A program made the translations under genes and the position numbers. Positions 15,470-23,601 of a stretch of DNA of 26,279 nt are shown piece by piece; position 1 is the first letter of the stretch; each line of letters opens with the position of its first letter. The stretch is from Spirochaetaceae bacterium (GTDB lineage: Bacteria > Spirochaetota > Spirochaetia > Treponematales > Breznakiellaceae), in assembly GCA_031290855.1 (NCBI GenBank), contig JAISLM010000016.1, positions 1 through 26,279 of the forward strand, read 5' to 3'. Under the pieces are notes generated by a model. That model did no database searches. It was given only the letters and a program-made list of their open reading frames with translations, and was not told the origin of the DNA.

Positions 15470-15947
15470 ATGGCTGTATCAAAAAACCGGAGGACAAGAT
15501 GCGGGACATCAAACGGCGCTACTTCTTTGTGCCGCACCTGACGGAGGCGGACCTGGTGAGCCTGGGGCTGCCGCCACACGACGCGCATCCCACACCCGCC
15601 GGAGAGCCTACGGCTTTTTGCCTCGGAGTTTGCGGCTTGCCACAAACTCCATGCAATTATTGGCTGACCGGGGGTCAGGCTGGCCTATGCTTCCGTAAGC
15701 CCCGGCGACCGGGCAAACAAGGGCTGCCGTATCTGGTACAAGGCCGTTTCCGCCCGGCGGCGAGCCGCTTGCAAGCCCCAAACAGCTTGACGAGTCGTTT
15801 TTTACCAAACGGAAGAAGGATGTGGTGGTCTTTGATTACGGGGACAGCGGCAAGACGGCTTACATCGCCGTGCAGATCGAGAACGACGGAAAGAAAGGCC
15901 CGTGGGGGCCCGCCGGTTTCCGCGGTGACGCCGCGGGCAGCGAGTAA
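15470..15947 (+). pseudogene. Frameshifted remnant of a small conserved protein gene
   Basis: A good start (GAAGGAG, then ATG at 15470) reads MAVSK and then leaves frame at a six-A run (15481-15486). With one more A it would continue KKPEDKMRDIKRRYFFVPHL and on to PTPAGEPT. Later blocks in other frames form a sensible order: SPGDRANKGCRIWYKAVSA, then SPKQLDESFFTKRKKD, FDYGDSGKTAYIAVQIE and NDGKKGPWGPA, stopping at TAA 15945. I recall short gut-bacterial proteins ending in a KGPWSE-type motif with this pattern. At least three frameshifts and an in-frame stop indicate decay. A CTGACC/GGTCAG inverted repeat near 15664 may be an inserted repeat relic. Confidence 0.7.
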
Positions 15948-15996
15948 TGAAGGATGCGCGTGGCGCTTTGGCGGGAATTGCGGAAGCGGCACTGCC

Positions 15997-16098
15997 GGTA
16001 ACGCAATGGCGCCAGGTACCATTGCGGACAAGCCGGTACGCTACATATAGGGCCGGTGTCAGACCCCGTAGTGTGGTAACGCAGGCGTGCAATGCGTC
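15997..16098 (+). repeat. Dispersed repeat family 1, copy R2
   Basis: Same block order as R1: GGTAACGC, GGCGCCAGG, CTACATATAGGGCCGG and the half-degenerate palindrome GGTGTCAGACCCC (16055-16067). It ends a few bases before the ribosome-binding site of the gene at 16114, so it forms that gene's 5' region. Confidence 0.8.
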
Positions 16099-16113
16099 TT
16101 TTTGGAGGAAAGT

Positions 16114-17643
16114 ATGAAAAAAGTATTTATAGGTATCGTGTTTTTGGCGGCCTCTGTCGCGGCTTTTGGGAAAGGGGGAAGGGCATGGGCGGAAAGCGAC
16201 AGGGTCGTGTATGACGGGGAGTCGGAAATCATTTTTGACTACAGCGGGCCGGAGGGGGTTCTTGCCCGCGTGTACCGGGACGGGGAGCTTGTCGGAGACA
16301 TCGGGGCCGGAGAGACGGAGCGGTGGATTGTCGAGGACGGAACCCACAACGTCGAGGTTCATTCCGGCGTGTATGACACGGCAAAACAGGAGAAGCTAAC
16401 AAACCCGCAGTCGCTAAGCCTCAGCGTAGAGGCATGGGGGAACAGAAGCAAGGTCAGGATAACCGTTTCGGCGAAGGGCGGGGAGAACATTGTGACGGGC
16501 CTGGCTCTTGAAGATTCCGTGTCGATCTATACCCGGACGAAACCCGGAACCGGACGGAACTGGCCTGCGGGGGCGGCGCTGCCGGATGTAGTGACTTACA
16601 GCGCTCTTTTTCTGGATGCCAACGGGCGAATATCCCCTGCCTACACGACAGCGGCTTCCGATGATGACAAAAACCGCTTGCGGGGCTTTGGCGGTGATGT
16701 TGAATTTATAGACACGCCGCTGGAAATCGCGCTGCTATCCACCTGTGCCGTGGTGATCAATATCCGTCCGCCGGAAGCGGAAAAAATTTTGCCGGCAGGC
16801 GACCCCCGCGCCGCCGATTTGAAGCTAGGCGCTCTGGTCGTAAAGTCCCTGGCGGAAACCCGCTTCCTCGCCCCCAAAAACACCGCCGCGATAAGCCGCT
16901 ACGAGGGGATGCTGGCCTTCATTGCCGGCAGGGGCAATGTGACCCGCGCCGAGATAGAGGCGTATTACCGGCAGGCCATTGGGCAGCTTGTCGCGGAGAC
17001 GGTGGATGCGGAGTTTAATAAAATTGAATTTGTATTAGATAAAGGGGACTCAATATCTTATAACGCCATGCTGACGTGTAATCCCGCCACTAGAGCTTAT
17101 ACATTAAGTTATGAAAGGCCATCTGTTGAAAATGATGACAAGCAAATCACCGCTCCTTCACTAAACGCATTATTGACTGAACTGCGATCCGGCGCAAATA
17201 AAGCTGATTTTGATCAGGATTGTATTGAGAAAGTTCGTACCCAAGCCGCATTGATACCGGCGGCGGACTCTCATACCGCGACCCTTACGGATATGAAACA
17301 GCGCATAAGCGCCTTTTATCTTGGCCCCAATCAAACAACATTCAACGCGCTAAAAGATTTTTATACCTGTCTAAATCTTGAATTCGCGGTACGCGATATG
17401 ATAAGGGTACATAATAACAGTATTGGTAATGCTGAAGTGTACGAAAGGTATGGACTGCTTGAGGTTGCTGCCAGTTCACGCGAACGGGCACAAACAATTC
17501 GTCAAAGACTAACCCCTGTCGCCCGTGCCCGCAGCATGACATCCGAGCAGTTTATCGCTTTTCCCTGGGCTAAGATAAGCTCAGTATTCAGCGATTCTCT
17601 TGATACATTAAACCCCGCCATTATGAAGCGGATAACTCAGTAA
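16114..17643 (+). CDS. Exported protein of unknown function, mixed composition
   Basis: Start at 16114 behind TTTTTGGAGGAAAGT gives 509 residues with a signal peptide (KKVFIGIVFLAASVAAFG). A reading from 16087 adds nine residues and lacks a ribosome-binding site. The N-terminal third contains a beta-sandwich-like stretch (LARVYRDGELVGDIGAGETE, an extracellular stalk or PEGA-like domain); the C-terminal 200 residues are helical. No family is recognised. The DNA is GC-rich up to about 17010 and clearly more AT-rich from there to the stop, suggesting fusion or replacement of the 3' part. Its whole upstream region is repeat copy R2. Confidence 0.75.
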   Translation: MKKVFIGIVFLAASVAAFGKGGRAWAESDRVVYDGESEIIFDYSGPEGVLARVYRDGELVGDIGAGETERWIVEDGTHNVEVHSGVYDTAKQEKLTNPQSLSLSVEAWGNRSKVRITVSAKGGENIVTGLALEDSVSIYTRTKPGTGRNWPAGAALPDVVTYSALFLDANGRISPAYTTAASDDDKNRLRGFGGDVEFIDTPLEIALLSTCAVVINIRPPEAEKILPAGDPRAADLKLGALVVKSLAETRFLAPKNTAAISRYEGMLAFIAGRGNVTRAEIEAYYRQAIGQLVAETVDAEFNKIEFVLDKGDSISYNAMLTCNPATRAYTLSYERPSVENDDKQITAPSLNALLTELRSGANKADFDQDCIEKVRTQAALIPAADSHTATLTDMKQRISAFYLGPNQTTFNALKDFYTCLNLEFAVRDMIRVHNNSIGNAEVYERYGLLEVAASSRERAQTIRQRLTPVARARSMTSEQFIAFPWAKISSVFSDSLDTLNPAIMKRITQ

Positions 17644-17687
17644 AGCAGAGCTAAAGCGAGGGGGGCGCCAGGGGCCGTTTTAGGGGT

Positions 17688-17787
17688 GGTAACGCGGGGG
17701 ATCAGATGCCGAATGCATAGCGCCGGGGAGCAGGTACACTATATATAGGGCCGGTGTCAGACCCCGTAGTGGTGCAAGCGGCGCGCC
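17688..17787 (+). repeat. Dispersed repeat family 1, copy R3
   Basis: GGTAACGCGGGGG, CCGAATGCATAGCGCCGGG, CTATATATAGGGCCGG and GGTGTCAGACCCC (17753-17765) are followed by GGTGCAAGCGGCGCG, which is also found in R4. It lies between the stop at 17643 and the 50-codon gene at 17822. Confidence 0.8.
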
Positions 17788-17821
17788 TTCCGCTCACATA
17801 GATTTTTTGGAGGTTTTTATT

Positions 17822-17974
17822 ATGCGTAATGCTTCACAGGATGTTTTAGAAAAAGCGGCGGGGCCGCCTTTCCGCTGGAAGCATGAAATTATCCGCGCCT
17901 GTATCGTAGCGCCGGGTGCCCCTGCGGCCATAATTAGCCTGCTGGACGGCGCGAATTTTCAAAATTTTCCTTGA
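17822..17974 (+). CDS. 50-residue ORF sharing leader and N-terminus with 18107 gene
   Basis: The leader CGCTCACATAGATTTTTTGG, an AGGTTTTTATT spacer and ATG give a very good translation start. The product begins MRNASQDVLEKAAGPP; the gene at 18107 has the same leader and a related SQDVPKTAAG near its N-terminus. It is likely a partial duplicate of the 5' end of that gene, or a small gene that received the same leader. A short-protein function cannot be judged. Confidence 0.45.
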   Translation: MRNASQDVLEKAAGPPFRWKHEIIRACIVAPGAPAAIISLLDGANFQNFP

Positions 17975-18022
17975 CGGCGCTCAAAACCCGTGTTATTACA
18001 AGATGGTTTTGTTTTGAAGGAA

Positions 18023-18047
18023 CGCAAGGGTGCCAGACACCCTTGCG
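18023..18047. repeat. Perfect 10-bp hairpin of the repeat type
   Basis: CGCAAGGGTG/CACCCTTGCG around a CCAGA loop. It carries the ACGC-GGGTGCCAG signature seen in repeat family 1 and sits just before the leader of the next gene. It may act as a terminator or as a repeat relic. Confidence 0.6.
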
Positions 18048-18106
18048 CCGGCAAAGTAATTAGCGCGGGTTTCGCGCTCACATAGATTTTTTTTGGAGGT
18101 TTTAGT

Positions 18107-19906
18107 ATGAGTGATTTTGCCAAAGATGTTTCACAGGATGTTCCCAAAACAGCGGCGGGGCTTTCCGTCCCGTTTGGCGGAGCCTGCGGGCCTGCACTGC
18201 CGTCTATTCACCCCTTTGTGACGGAAAAAAGACTAAAGGCGGCAGTCCTTGCCCTCCTGCTGCTACTCCCGACACTGTTCCTTGGGGCCCAGCAGTCATT
18301 CTTTGTCGCGCCGGGAACGGAGATAAAAAACGGCCAGGTTGTCCGGGGTTACTGCCTTGAATATACCCGCCCTTCTTTGACCAACGATAATGTCGGGAAC
18401 CTTACCCGAATGATCGGCAGCGTGACTGTCACCTATAAAGACGGCACGGAAGTAATACAAAGTTTTGCCGATCTGTGCCGCGACAAGCCGCCGTCCTTTA
18501 CCGGGTTTAATTCCTATGAATTCCTAAAAATGGACTTCGACCCCTCTATCGAAAAAATAACCGTGGACGATGCCGGGATTATCATGGCCCGTGCGGACGC
18601 GGATGACGACTTTATCATGAAAAACGTGCGGACCGTCATGGAGGCGCGAAGGGCCGGAATGTCCCACGCGGCGGCCCAGTACCTCTCGTGGGAAAAGGAA
18701 TGGAAACCCATAGCTTTTTTTGACGAGAAACTGAATGCTACGGTGCTTGACAACCGTCCGCGTACCGGGACAGCCGCCGGAGAAGAGGCTGTTACGCGCA
18801 CCGGCAGCGACGCTTCCGTACTGATCACATACCCAGGCGGAAAGCAGAGCGCTTTCGATACGGTAGCCCCCGCGATAAACGGCAGGGGAAGCGTTTTTAT
18901 CACACACGGCCACGGCGACCATATGTCCGCAGCCGAGCTTGACCGGGTCCTCAAAGAGGGTTTGCAGGGGGCGCTGTATGTCCCGATGTTTTTACGGGGC
19001 GAGTCCATGAAAAACAGCGCCTTTAACACTCTGACCGCCATAGCCGATTCAGGCGAATACGGGTTTGATATACAAAACCTCCTTTGCCAGTTACAGGCCC
19101 GCGGCGTAAAAGACATGACACATATTCTAAACAGTACCATAGGCGATTTCTTATATTCACAATATGTATTTGACACCGAAGCAAAAGACAAAGCGCTCAT
19201 CGAGATATTCCGGTACCTGAACCCCGTGGACGCCAACACGGACGGTTCCATCTTCCGGCTGACTTACAAAGGCATTAGACTGCTCATTCCCGGCGACTTT
19301 GACAACGAAAGGGCCCTAAAGGGACTGATTGAGGCGTCAAATAAAAACATGGAAAGACGCTTGGAAATCAGGGAAGAGATAGCGCGGCTGGAAGAGAAAA
19401 AGTACTCTGTTCTCGGCTATCAGGAACTCGCCGACAAGATTGAACGGCGCGACGCACTTGTGCAAGGGCTGTATATACTGGAAGGGATAAACAGGGTATT
19501 CCCCGGCTCCGGTAGCCTTATCCGGCGCTTATCCTATGTCTATGAACTTAACTCGCTGGGAGAAGAACTGTCAGGCGATCCCGCTTTTAACGAATGGCTC
19601 GAAACAGACAAAACCATAGCCGCCCTGGAGAACGAGTACGAAAGACTGCCGGTGCTCCGATCGCATTATATGAAATGGCCCCACCACGCCCACATCTTTA
19701 AGGACGCGGGACTGTATGATGAAATAAAGTCTGCGGTGGATCCCTTCTATATCCTACTCCAGCCCCACCAGACGCAAAAAAATAACCTCGACCTCCTAAA
19801 GGAGACACTGAAAGCCCACGCGCTTGAATACATAGATTCGTCGGAACACCCGGTTGAAATGTACTCCCTTAAACACCACCAGCCGCCGCTTTACCGGGTA
19901 GGCTGA
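18107..19906 (+). CDS. Exported or membrane-anchored MBL-fold protein (ComEC-like domain)
   Basis: A 599-residue protein starting at 18107 behind GGAGG. A 44-residue hydrophilic N-terminus precedes a membrane helix or signal (about 44-62). The MBL-fold domain shows THGHGDHMS (266-273), PGDFDN (395-400) and a late WPHHAH (524-529), the arrangement of the ComEC/Rec2-type metallo-hydrolases, which act on nucleic acids or similar substrates outside the membrane. A coiled-coil insert (about 409-450, rich in E, R and K) separates the metal motifs. Transport-associated nuclease activity is inferred only. Its leader is shared with 17822 and partly with 11477. Confidence 0.8.
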   Translation: MSDFAKDVSQDVPKTAAGLSVPFGGACGPALPSIHPFVTEKRLKAAVLALLLLLPTLFLGAQQSFFVAPGTEIKNGQVVRGYCLEYTRPSLTNDNVGNLTRMIGSVTVTYKDGTEVIQSFADLCRDKPPSFTGFNSYEFLKMDFDPSIEKITVDDAGIIMARADADDDFIMKNVRTVMEARRAGMSHAAAQYLSWEKEWKPIAFFDEKLNATVLDNRPRTGTAAGEEAVTRTGSDASVLITYPGGKQSAFDTVAPAINGRGSVFITHGHGDHMSAAELDRVLKEGLQGALYVPMFLRGESMKNSAFNTLTAIADSGEYGFDIQNLLCQLQARGVKDMTHILNSTIGDFLYSQYVFDTEAKDKALIEIFRYLNPVDANTDGSIFRLTYKGIRLLIPGDFDNERALKGLIEASNKNMERRLEIREEIARLEEKKYSVLGYQELADKIERRDALVQGLYILEGINRVFPGSGSLIRRLSYVYELNSLGEELSGDPAFNEWLETDKTIAALENEYERLPVLRSHYMKWPHHAHIFKDAGLYDEIKSAVDPFYILLQPHQTQKNNLDLLKETLKAHALEYIDSSEHPVEMYSLKHHQPPLYRVG

Positions 19907-19945
19907 TACGGGAAGAACGGATAAGGTCTGCACAGGAGGCGCCAG

Positions 19946-19977
19946 GCGGCATTTCGTCAACTTTACGGAAATGCCGC
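19946..19977 (+). terminator. Hairpin after the MBL-fold gene
   Basis: GCGGCATTTC/GAAATGCCGC (19946-19955 with 19968-19977), 12-nt loop, no T-run. It begins next to GGCGCCAGGCGGC, resembling the repeat family. The rest of 19907-20134 is AT-rich and contains the palindrome CGGTATACCG (20035-20044) but no gene. Confidence 0.45.
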
Positions 19978-20134
19978 AGCCTTGAATGTTTCCGGCACAT
20001 GCGCCGAGCGCCAAATTTTCGGATGGATTTTTACCGGTATACCGAATCTGTCTTTATAGTTCTGTTACGTGAAATACAACCTTTATATTCTTTGAACGGT
20101 ATTGTATAAATATTTAACATTCGGAGGATATATC

Positions 20135-20587
20135 ATGAAAATTCGATATTTTACCGGTTTGGTTTTTACAGCGCTTGTTCTGGTGTTTACCGGACGGGTA
20201 TGCGGTGGCGGTTTCTTTATTTTTATTGAAATAACGTCTATATTGATAGCCATAATTTTCCCTCTGGTTTTTATGCTTATAATGTACGGCAGAAAAGAAA
20301 TTTCCGCCTCATTTTCCGTTCTGTTTAATGAAACGCCGGATAAAAAAGTCTTGGAAAATGCAAAAGGATTCTTTGAAAACTATAGAAAAACGGAAAACGC
20401 GCTTGCTGTTGCTGCGTTTATAATAAATATAATTGTAGTATTTGCAACACTTGAGTATAAAGAAACACTGCTGGTAAATATAGCGGTCGCGTTAATAGTA
20501 TTACTGTATGCCGGGATAATAAATATAGCAATAATAATACCGTATAACATTATAATACATAAGAAAATAATGGAGATGGAAAAATGA
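20135..20587 (+). CDS. Small AT-rich integral membrane protein
   Basis: 150 residues from the ATG at 20135, chosen because GGAGGA lies 7 bp upstream; an earlier ATG (20102) has no ribosome-binding site. Four hydrophobic helices are visible (about 8-22, 28-52, 89-105 and 112-136). The segment GGGFFIFIEITSILI with a following GRKEISASFSVLF stretch faintly recalls the N-terminal part of MotA/TolQ/ExbB channel proteins, but the family motifs are incomplete. The gene is far more AT-rich than its surroundings, which suggests acquisition. Its stop codon merges into repeat family 2 copy 2. Confidence 0.7.
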   Translation: MKIRYFTGLVFTALVLVFTGRVCGGGFFIFIEITSILIAIIFPLVFMLIMYGRKEISASFSVLFNETPDKKVLENAKGFFENYRKTENALAVAAFIINIIVVFATLEYKETLLVNIAVALIVLLYAGIINIAIIIPYNIIIHKKIMEMEK

Positions 20588-20698
20588 ACCTCCCAGCCAC
20601 AAAACAGCGTCAAGTTGTTTTGCCTGACGTTCTACCGCCGTCTTAACCCCAAAAGGAAGGGATAAGGCGTGGGAGCAGCCCCACTGCGAATAAAATTG
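20584..20698 (-). repeat. Dispersed repeat family 2, copy 2 (inverted)
   Basis: Begins ATGAACCTCCCAGCCAC at the stop of the upstream gene and ends GCGAATAAAATTG. Its reverse complement matches 4200-4324 over nearly its entire length. The opening ATGAACCTCCC recurs at 20985, at the left boundary of the transposase-like element. Confidence 0.7.
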
Positions 20699-20740
20699 TG
20701 TACGGGCCGTAAACACGCGCAAGGTAACCAAAGATGCCCC

Positions 20741-20846
20741 GGTAACGCAGGGGGGGCAGGCGCCGAATGCCTAGCGCCGGGAAAGCCAGACCACGCTACA
20801 TATAGGGCCGGGGTCAGACCCTGTAGCGGTGCAAGCGGCGCGGCTT
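20741..20846 (+). repeat. Dispersed repeat family 1, copy R4
   Basis: GGTAACGCAGGGGGG, CAGGCGCCGAATGCCTAGCGCC, CTACATATAGGGCCGG, GGGGTCAGACCCT (20810-20822) and GGTGCAAGCGGCGCG. Two further truncated units follow (20852-20884 and 20911-20935), each GTAAYGC plus GGCGCC. The 527-bp gap 20588-21114 holds only repeats. Confidence 0.8.
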
Positions 20847-21114
20847 CCTTAGTAATGCATGGGTGCCAGGCGCCGTTGCGTCAACAAGGTGTATAAACGC
20901 GGGTTCCGTGGTAACGCCTATGACGCCGGGCGCCATTTTTTTGGTAAAATTTATCCCCAAAAATGGTGTCGGGTACTATTATTAATGAACCTCCCGGTCC
21001 TTAAGTCTAAACCTGGCCCATAATTCAGATTTCAGGGCAGACGTATCCCCTTAGGCGGGTTAGGTTTGGAGAAGAAATGGCTGCCGCTACGGTTCTCCGG
21101 GCGGATTATACCGC

Positions 21115-21708
21115 TTATCCGGGCGCAGGGGCGGCGGGAAGGGGGTATAAACGGAAAAACGCGGGCCCGGACGCTCGTTCCCTGCTTCGGGGTCTGACCC
21201 TGTAGGTCGGAGAGGCCCCCGCCGCCGAGCGTCCGGCGAGGCGTTTCACGCGATGGGGTCTGACCCTAAGGGCCGACGGGCCTCCCGCCGTCGTGCGTCC
21301 GGCGAGGCGGCGCTTGATTACGGGTCTGACCCCGTGGGCCGAAGGGACTCCCTCCCCCGCCTCCCCGCCGTCCGGCGGCTCCACTTCCAGAATCCGCGAC
21401 CAGTACCGGTCGCCCCACAGGTGCCCCGTCCGTCCGCTGTCCCGGTTGTACCTCTGGGCGAAGGTCTGCTTCAGCCATTTCATTATCGCGGGCAGTTCGA
21501 ACCCGTCCTCGGGCTTGATGTAAAAGGCCAGCCGGTCTTCAGCAAGACGCAGTTCCCGGACCGTGAAGGCAAACCTGTGCGCGTTCTCCCGGAACACCCG
21601 GTCAAACAGCGCAGTCGCCCGGCCCCCGCGAAACAGGGGTTCCCGGTTGTTGACGCGGGTACTGATTTCGTACCACACGCCCTGTTTCAGCATTCTTAAA
21701 TGTCTCAT
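21115..21708 (-). CDS. RAYT-like transposase-derived protein, HUH motif lost (copy A)
   Basis: 197 residues from ATG 21708, the position matching the other copy; a longer reading to 21783 is not shared. The N-terminal 110 residues follow the REP-associated tyrosine transposase layout (GVWYEISTRVNNREPLF, then FYIKP, MKWLKQTF, RTGHLWGDRYWSRIL). Where active members have NHFH, this protein has DRLAF, and the earlier YHV histidine is Glu, so both metal-binding histidines are gone. The C-terminal 80 residues are three 22-residue repeats encoded by 66-bp units. Probably non-catalytic; a role in binding repeats or as a passenger remains open. Confidence 0.75.
   Translation of the reverse strand: MRHLRMLKQGVWYEISTRVNNREPLFRGGRATALFDRVFRENAHRFAFTVRELRLAEDRLAFYIKPEDGFELPAIMKWLKQTFAQRYNRDSGRTGHLWGDRYWSRILEVEPPDGGEAGEGVPSAHGVRPVIKRRLAGRTTAGGPSALRVRPHRVKRLAGRSAAGASPTYRVRPRSRERASGPAFFRLYPLPAAPAPG
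21178..21343 (-). repeat. Three 66-bp in-frame tandem repeats with palindrome (copy A)
   Basis: GGGGTCTGACCC-type palindromes start at 21189, 21255 and 21321, exactly 66 bp apart. Each unit encodes 22 residues with a VRP core. Confidence 0.85.
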
Positions 21709-21978
21709 ATAAATATATGGGCGGCTGCCCGCGTTTTGCTTTAACATACGGAAAAAAACGGGAAGAAACCGAACCGAAAACACCGTTCCGGCGGCGCGGC
21801 GGGGAGCTTTTCATCAAGTAAATTTTTTGCGGGTCAAGTTTAGCGCCCTGCGGCGGGGAGGCTCATTTTCCCCGTACCATACGTATAGTAATATCATCTT
21901 TTTGAATCTGGAATTACGGGTTTTCTATGCCTTAAGTATAAGATTTCTCCTGCCTCCCGTTACCACTGTTTCTGGATA

Positions 21979-22872
21979 CTATACTTTTACGCGCTTCTGG
22001 GCGACCATTATGCCGGAAGGTTTTACAAGGAGGATCACTATCAGTATCGAAAATGAGACGGCATCCGCATACTGGGAAGAAACAAAGCCCTTCGTCAGGG
22101 TTTCTGCGATGCCGAGCACTATGCCGCCCAGCACGGCCCCCGGTATCGAGCCTATACCGCCCAGCACCGCCGCGACGAAGGCTTTTAGGCCGGGCATCAC
22201 GCCCATGGTCGGGGATATCTGCGGGTAGGCAAACGCGAACAGGATGCCGCCCGCCGCCGCCAGCACGGAACCGAGCGCAAACGTGAACGAGATCGTGCGG
22301 TCCACAGGTATCCCCATCAGGCTTGATGCCTGCATATCGAAAGAAACGGCGCGCATCGCCTTGCCCTGTTTCGTGTGCATCACGATGTAGTTAAGACATA
22401 TCATCAGCGCAGCGGACACCATGATCACGATTATCTGTATGTTTGATATTGAAATACGCCCCAGGTCTATATTGTGCGTGCCGGGGCGGGGAAACTGGCG
22501 CGGGTTCGGGCCTATGAACGGCACCACCCGGGCCCCGTTCTCCAGTATCAGAGAGACCGCTATAGCCGTGATCAGCGAGTTGAGGCGTGGCGCGGAACGG
22601 AGCGGTCTGTACGCCAGGCGCTCTATCGCCATGCCGAGCGTCGCGCAGACGATCATTGAAAACATGAATGCCAGTATTATCGACGGCGGGGACACACCAA
22701 ATCTTGTCAACACGAAGTATCCGGCGTAGGCGCCCGCCATAAGGATGTCGCCGTGGGCAAAGTTTATCAGCAGCACTATGCCGTAAACCATCGTATAACC
22801 GAGCGCGATAAGGGCGTAGATACTGCCCAGGGAAAGCCCGTTTATAAGTTGCTGTACAAAAATTAAAAACAT
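21979..22872 (-). CDS. livH: Branched-chain amino acid ABC transporter permease (LivH type)
   Basis: 297 residues, normal length for LivH, the inner-membrane permease that pairs with LivM, the ATPases LivG/F and a periplasmic binding protein. Signatures are the N-terminal LINGLSLGSIYALIALGYTM, INFAHGDILMAGAY, ERLAYRPLR, and the EAA-like GLKAFVAAVLGGIGSIPGA loop. It starts 9 bp after the P-II-like gene, with no clear Shine-Dalgarno, so coupling is likely. None of livM, livG, livF or a binding protein follows; instead the RAYT-like element begins about 270 bp downstream. The gap 21709-21978 holds nothing identifiable. Confidence 0.93.
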   Translation of the reverse strand: MFLIFVQQLINGLSLGSIYALIALGYTMVYGIVLLINFAHGDILMAGAYAGYFVLTRFGVSPPSIILAFMFSMIVCATLGMAIERLAYRPLRSAPRLNSLITAIAVSLILENGARVVPFIGPNPRQFPRPGTHNIDLGRISISNIQIIVIMVSAALMICLNYIVMHTKQGKAMRAVSFDMQASSLMGIPVDRTISFTFALGSVLAAAGGILFAFAYPQISPTMGVMPGLKAFVAAVLGGIGSIPGAVLGGIVLGIAETLTKGFVSSQYADAVSFSILIVILLVKPSGIMVAQKRVKV

Positions 22873-22881
22873 CGTCCGGCG

Positions 22882-23601
22882 TTAACGCAGATCTATGCCC
22901 GTGATGTTGCCCGCCGGCACGGAAAAGATGATCCCCTCGGCTTTGGAACTCAGACCGTGCGACTTGCCGACAGCCTCCATGATCGGCGTCATCTTTTCCC
23001 GTGTCGTGAGGATCAGGATGATCTCCTTTTCGTTCTGCACCGAGATGCCGAATATCTTCGCCGGTCCGGTCTTTAAAAGCCCGCGCGCGTTGATCACGGT
23101 GCCGCCGCCGGCCCCGGCCTCGCGGGCCACCGTCATAAATTCATCGCTGTAACCCTGATTCAGGATCGTGACGATAAGGTCGTACTTTCTTTCCATATTC
23201 CTTCTTTCCTCTCCTTTGTAGCCGGTCTCCGTCTTGCCGGCGCTTTGCGGGGACAGTTCCCCGTCCCTCTTTAACGAGTCCAGCACGGGGTTGTTTATCG
23301 CCGAAAGCGGCATCGAAAACCCTATCCCGGCGCCCGGGTGATTGAGACCGAGCTTCTGGCCGGCCTCACGCATCAGCGCTCCCACCGCCGTATCCTGCTC
23401 CAAAGACACGATCACGGCTTTGTCAGCCGATCCAATCCCCAGAATATCCAGTATTTCTGAACTCGCGGTGCCGCGTCCCTTGCACACGAACTGGTGGCGC
23501 AGCCCGCTCTGGCTGAATATCGTGCTTATCGTCTTTATCTTTTTCCAGTCGACGATAAAAATCGCCAGCTTCAATACCGGAACGTCCTTTACGTCTTCCA
23601 T
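22882..23601 (-). CDS. Tandem P-II-like protein next to DUF1538 transporter
   Basis: 239 residues with two P-II-like domains: residues about 8-100 (KLAIFIVDWKKIKTISTIF ... GIGFSMPLSAI) and 138-232 (YDLIVTILNQGYSDEFMTVA ... GIIFSVPAGNITGI), joined by a polar linker. P-II family proteins are small-molecule sensors; members linked to DUF1538 lack the classical uridylylated T-loop tyrosine, and I see none here. The start codon directly follows the DUF1538 stop (TAA-ATG), implying translational coupling. It probably senses a ligand and gates or regulates the membrane protein. Confidence 0.8.
   Translation of the reverse strand: MEDVKDVPVLKLAIFIVDWKKIKTISTIFSQSGLRHQFVCKGRGTASSEILDILGIGSADKAVIVSLEQDTAVGALMREAGQKLGLNHPGAGIGFSMPLSAINNPVLDSLKRDGELSPQSAGKTETGYKGEERRNMERKYDLIVTILNQGYSDEFMTVAREAGAGGGTVINARGLLKTGPAKIFGISVQNEKEIILILTTREKMTPIMEAVGKSHGLSSKAEGIIFSVPAGNITGIDLR

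Larger units (their letters stand above)
20985..21725 (-). mobile_element. RAYT-like element, copy A
   Basis: From the ATGAACCTCCC boundary to just past the start of the transposase-like gene, this stretch matches 25545-26279 at roughly 80-90 percent by eye, including about 110 bp of non-coding sequence after the stop codon. The unit therefore moves or duplicates with its flank. It lies immediately downstream of livH. Confidence 0.7.

Noticed and set aside
15328..16050. 240-codon frame as a real gene
   Set aside because: It joins pieces of a frameshifted gene in wrong frames; better read as a pseudogene from 15470.
20669..20896. 75-codon frame between membrane-protein gene and element A
   Set aside because: Lies entirely in dispersed repeats R4 and family 2 and has no ribosome-binding site.
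21178..21343. CRISPR-like array
   Set aside because: The period is 66 bp with no distinct repeat/spacer structure, and the units are in-frame coding repeats; no cas genes.
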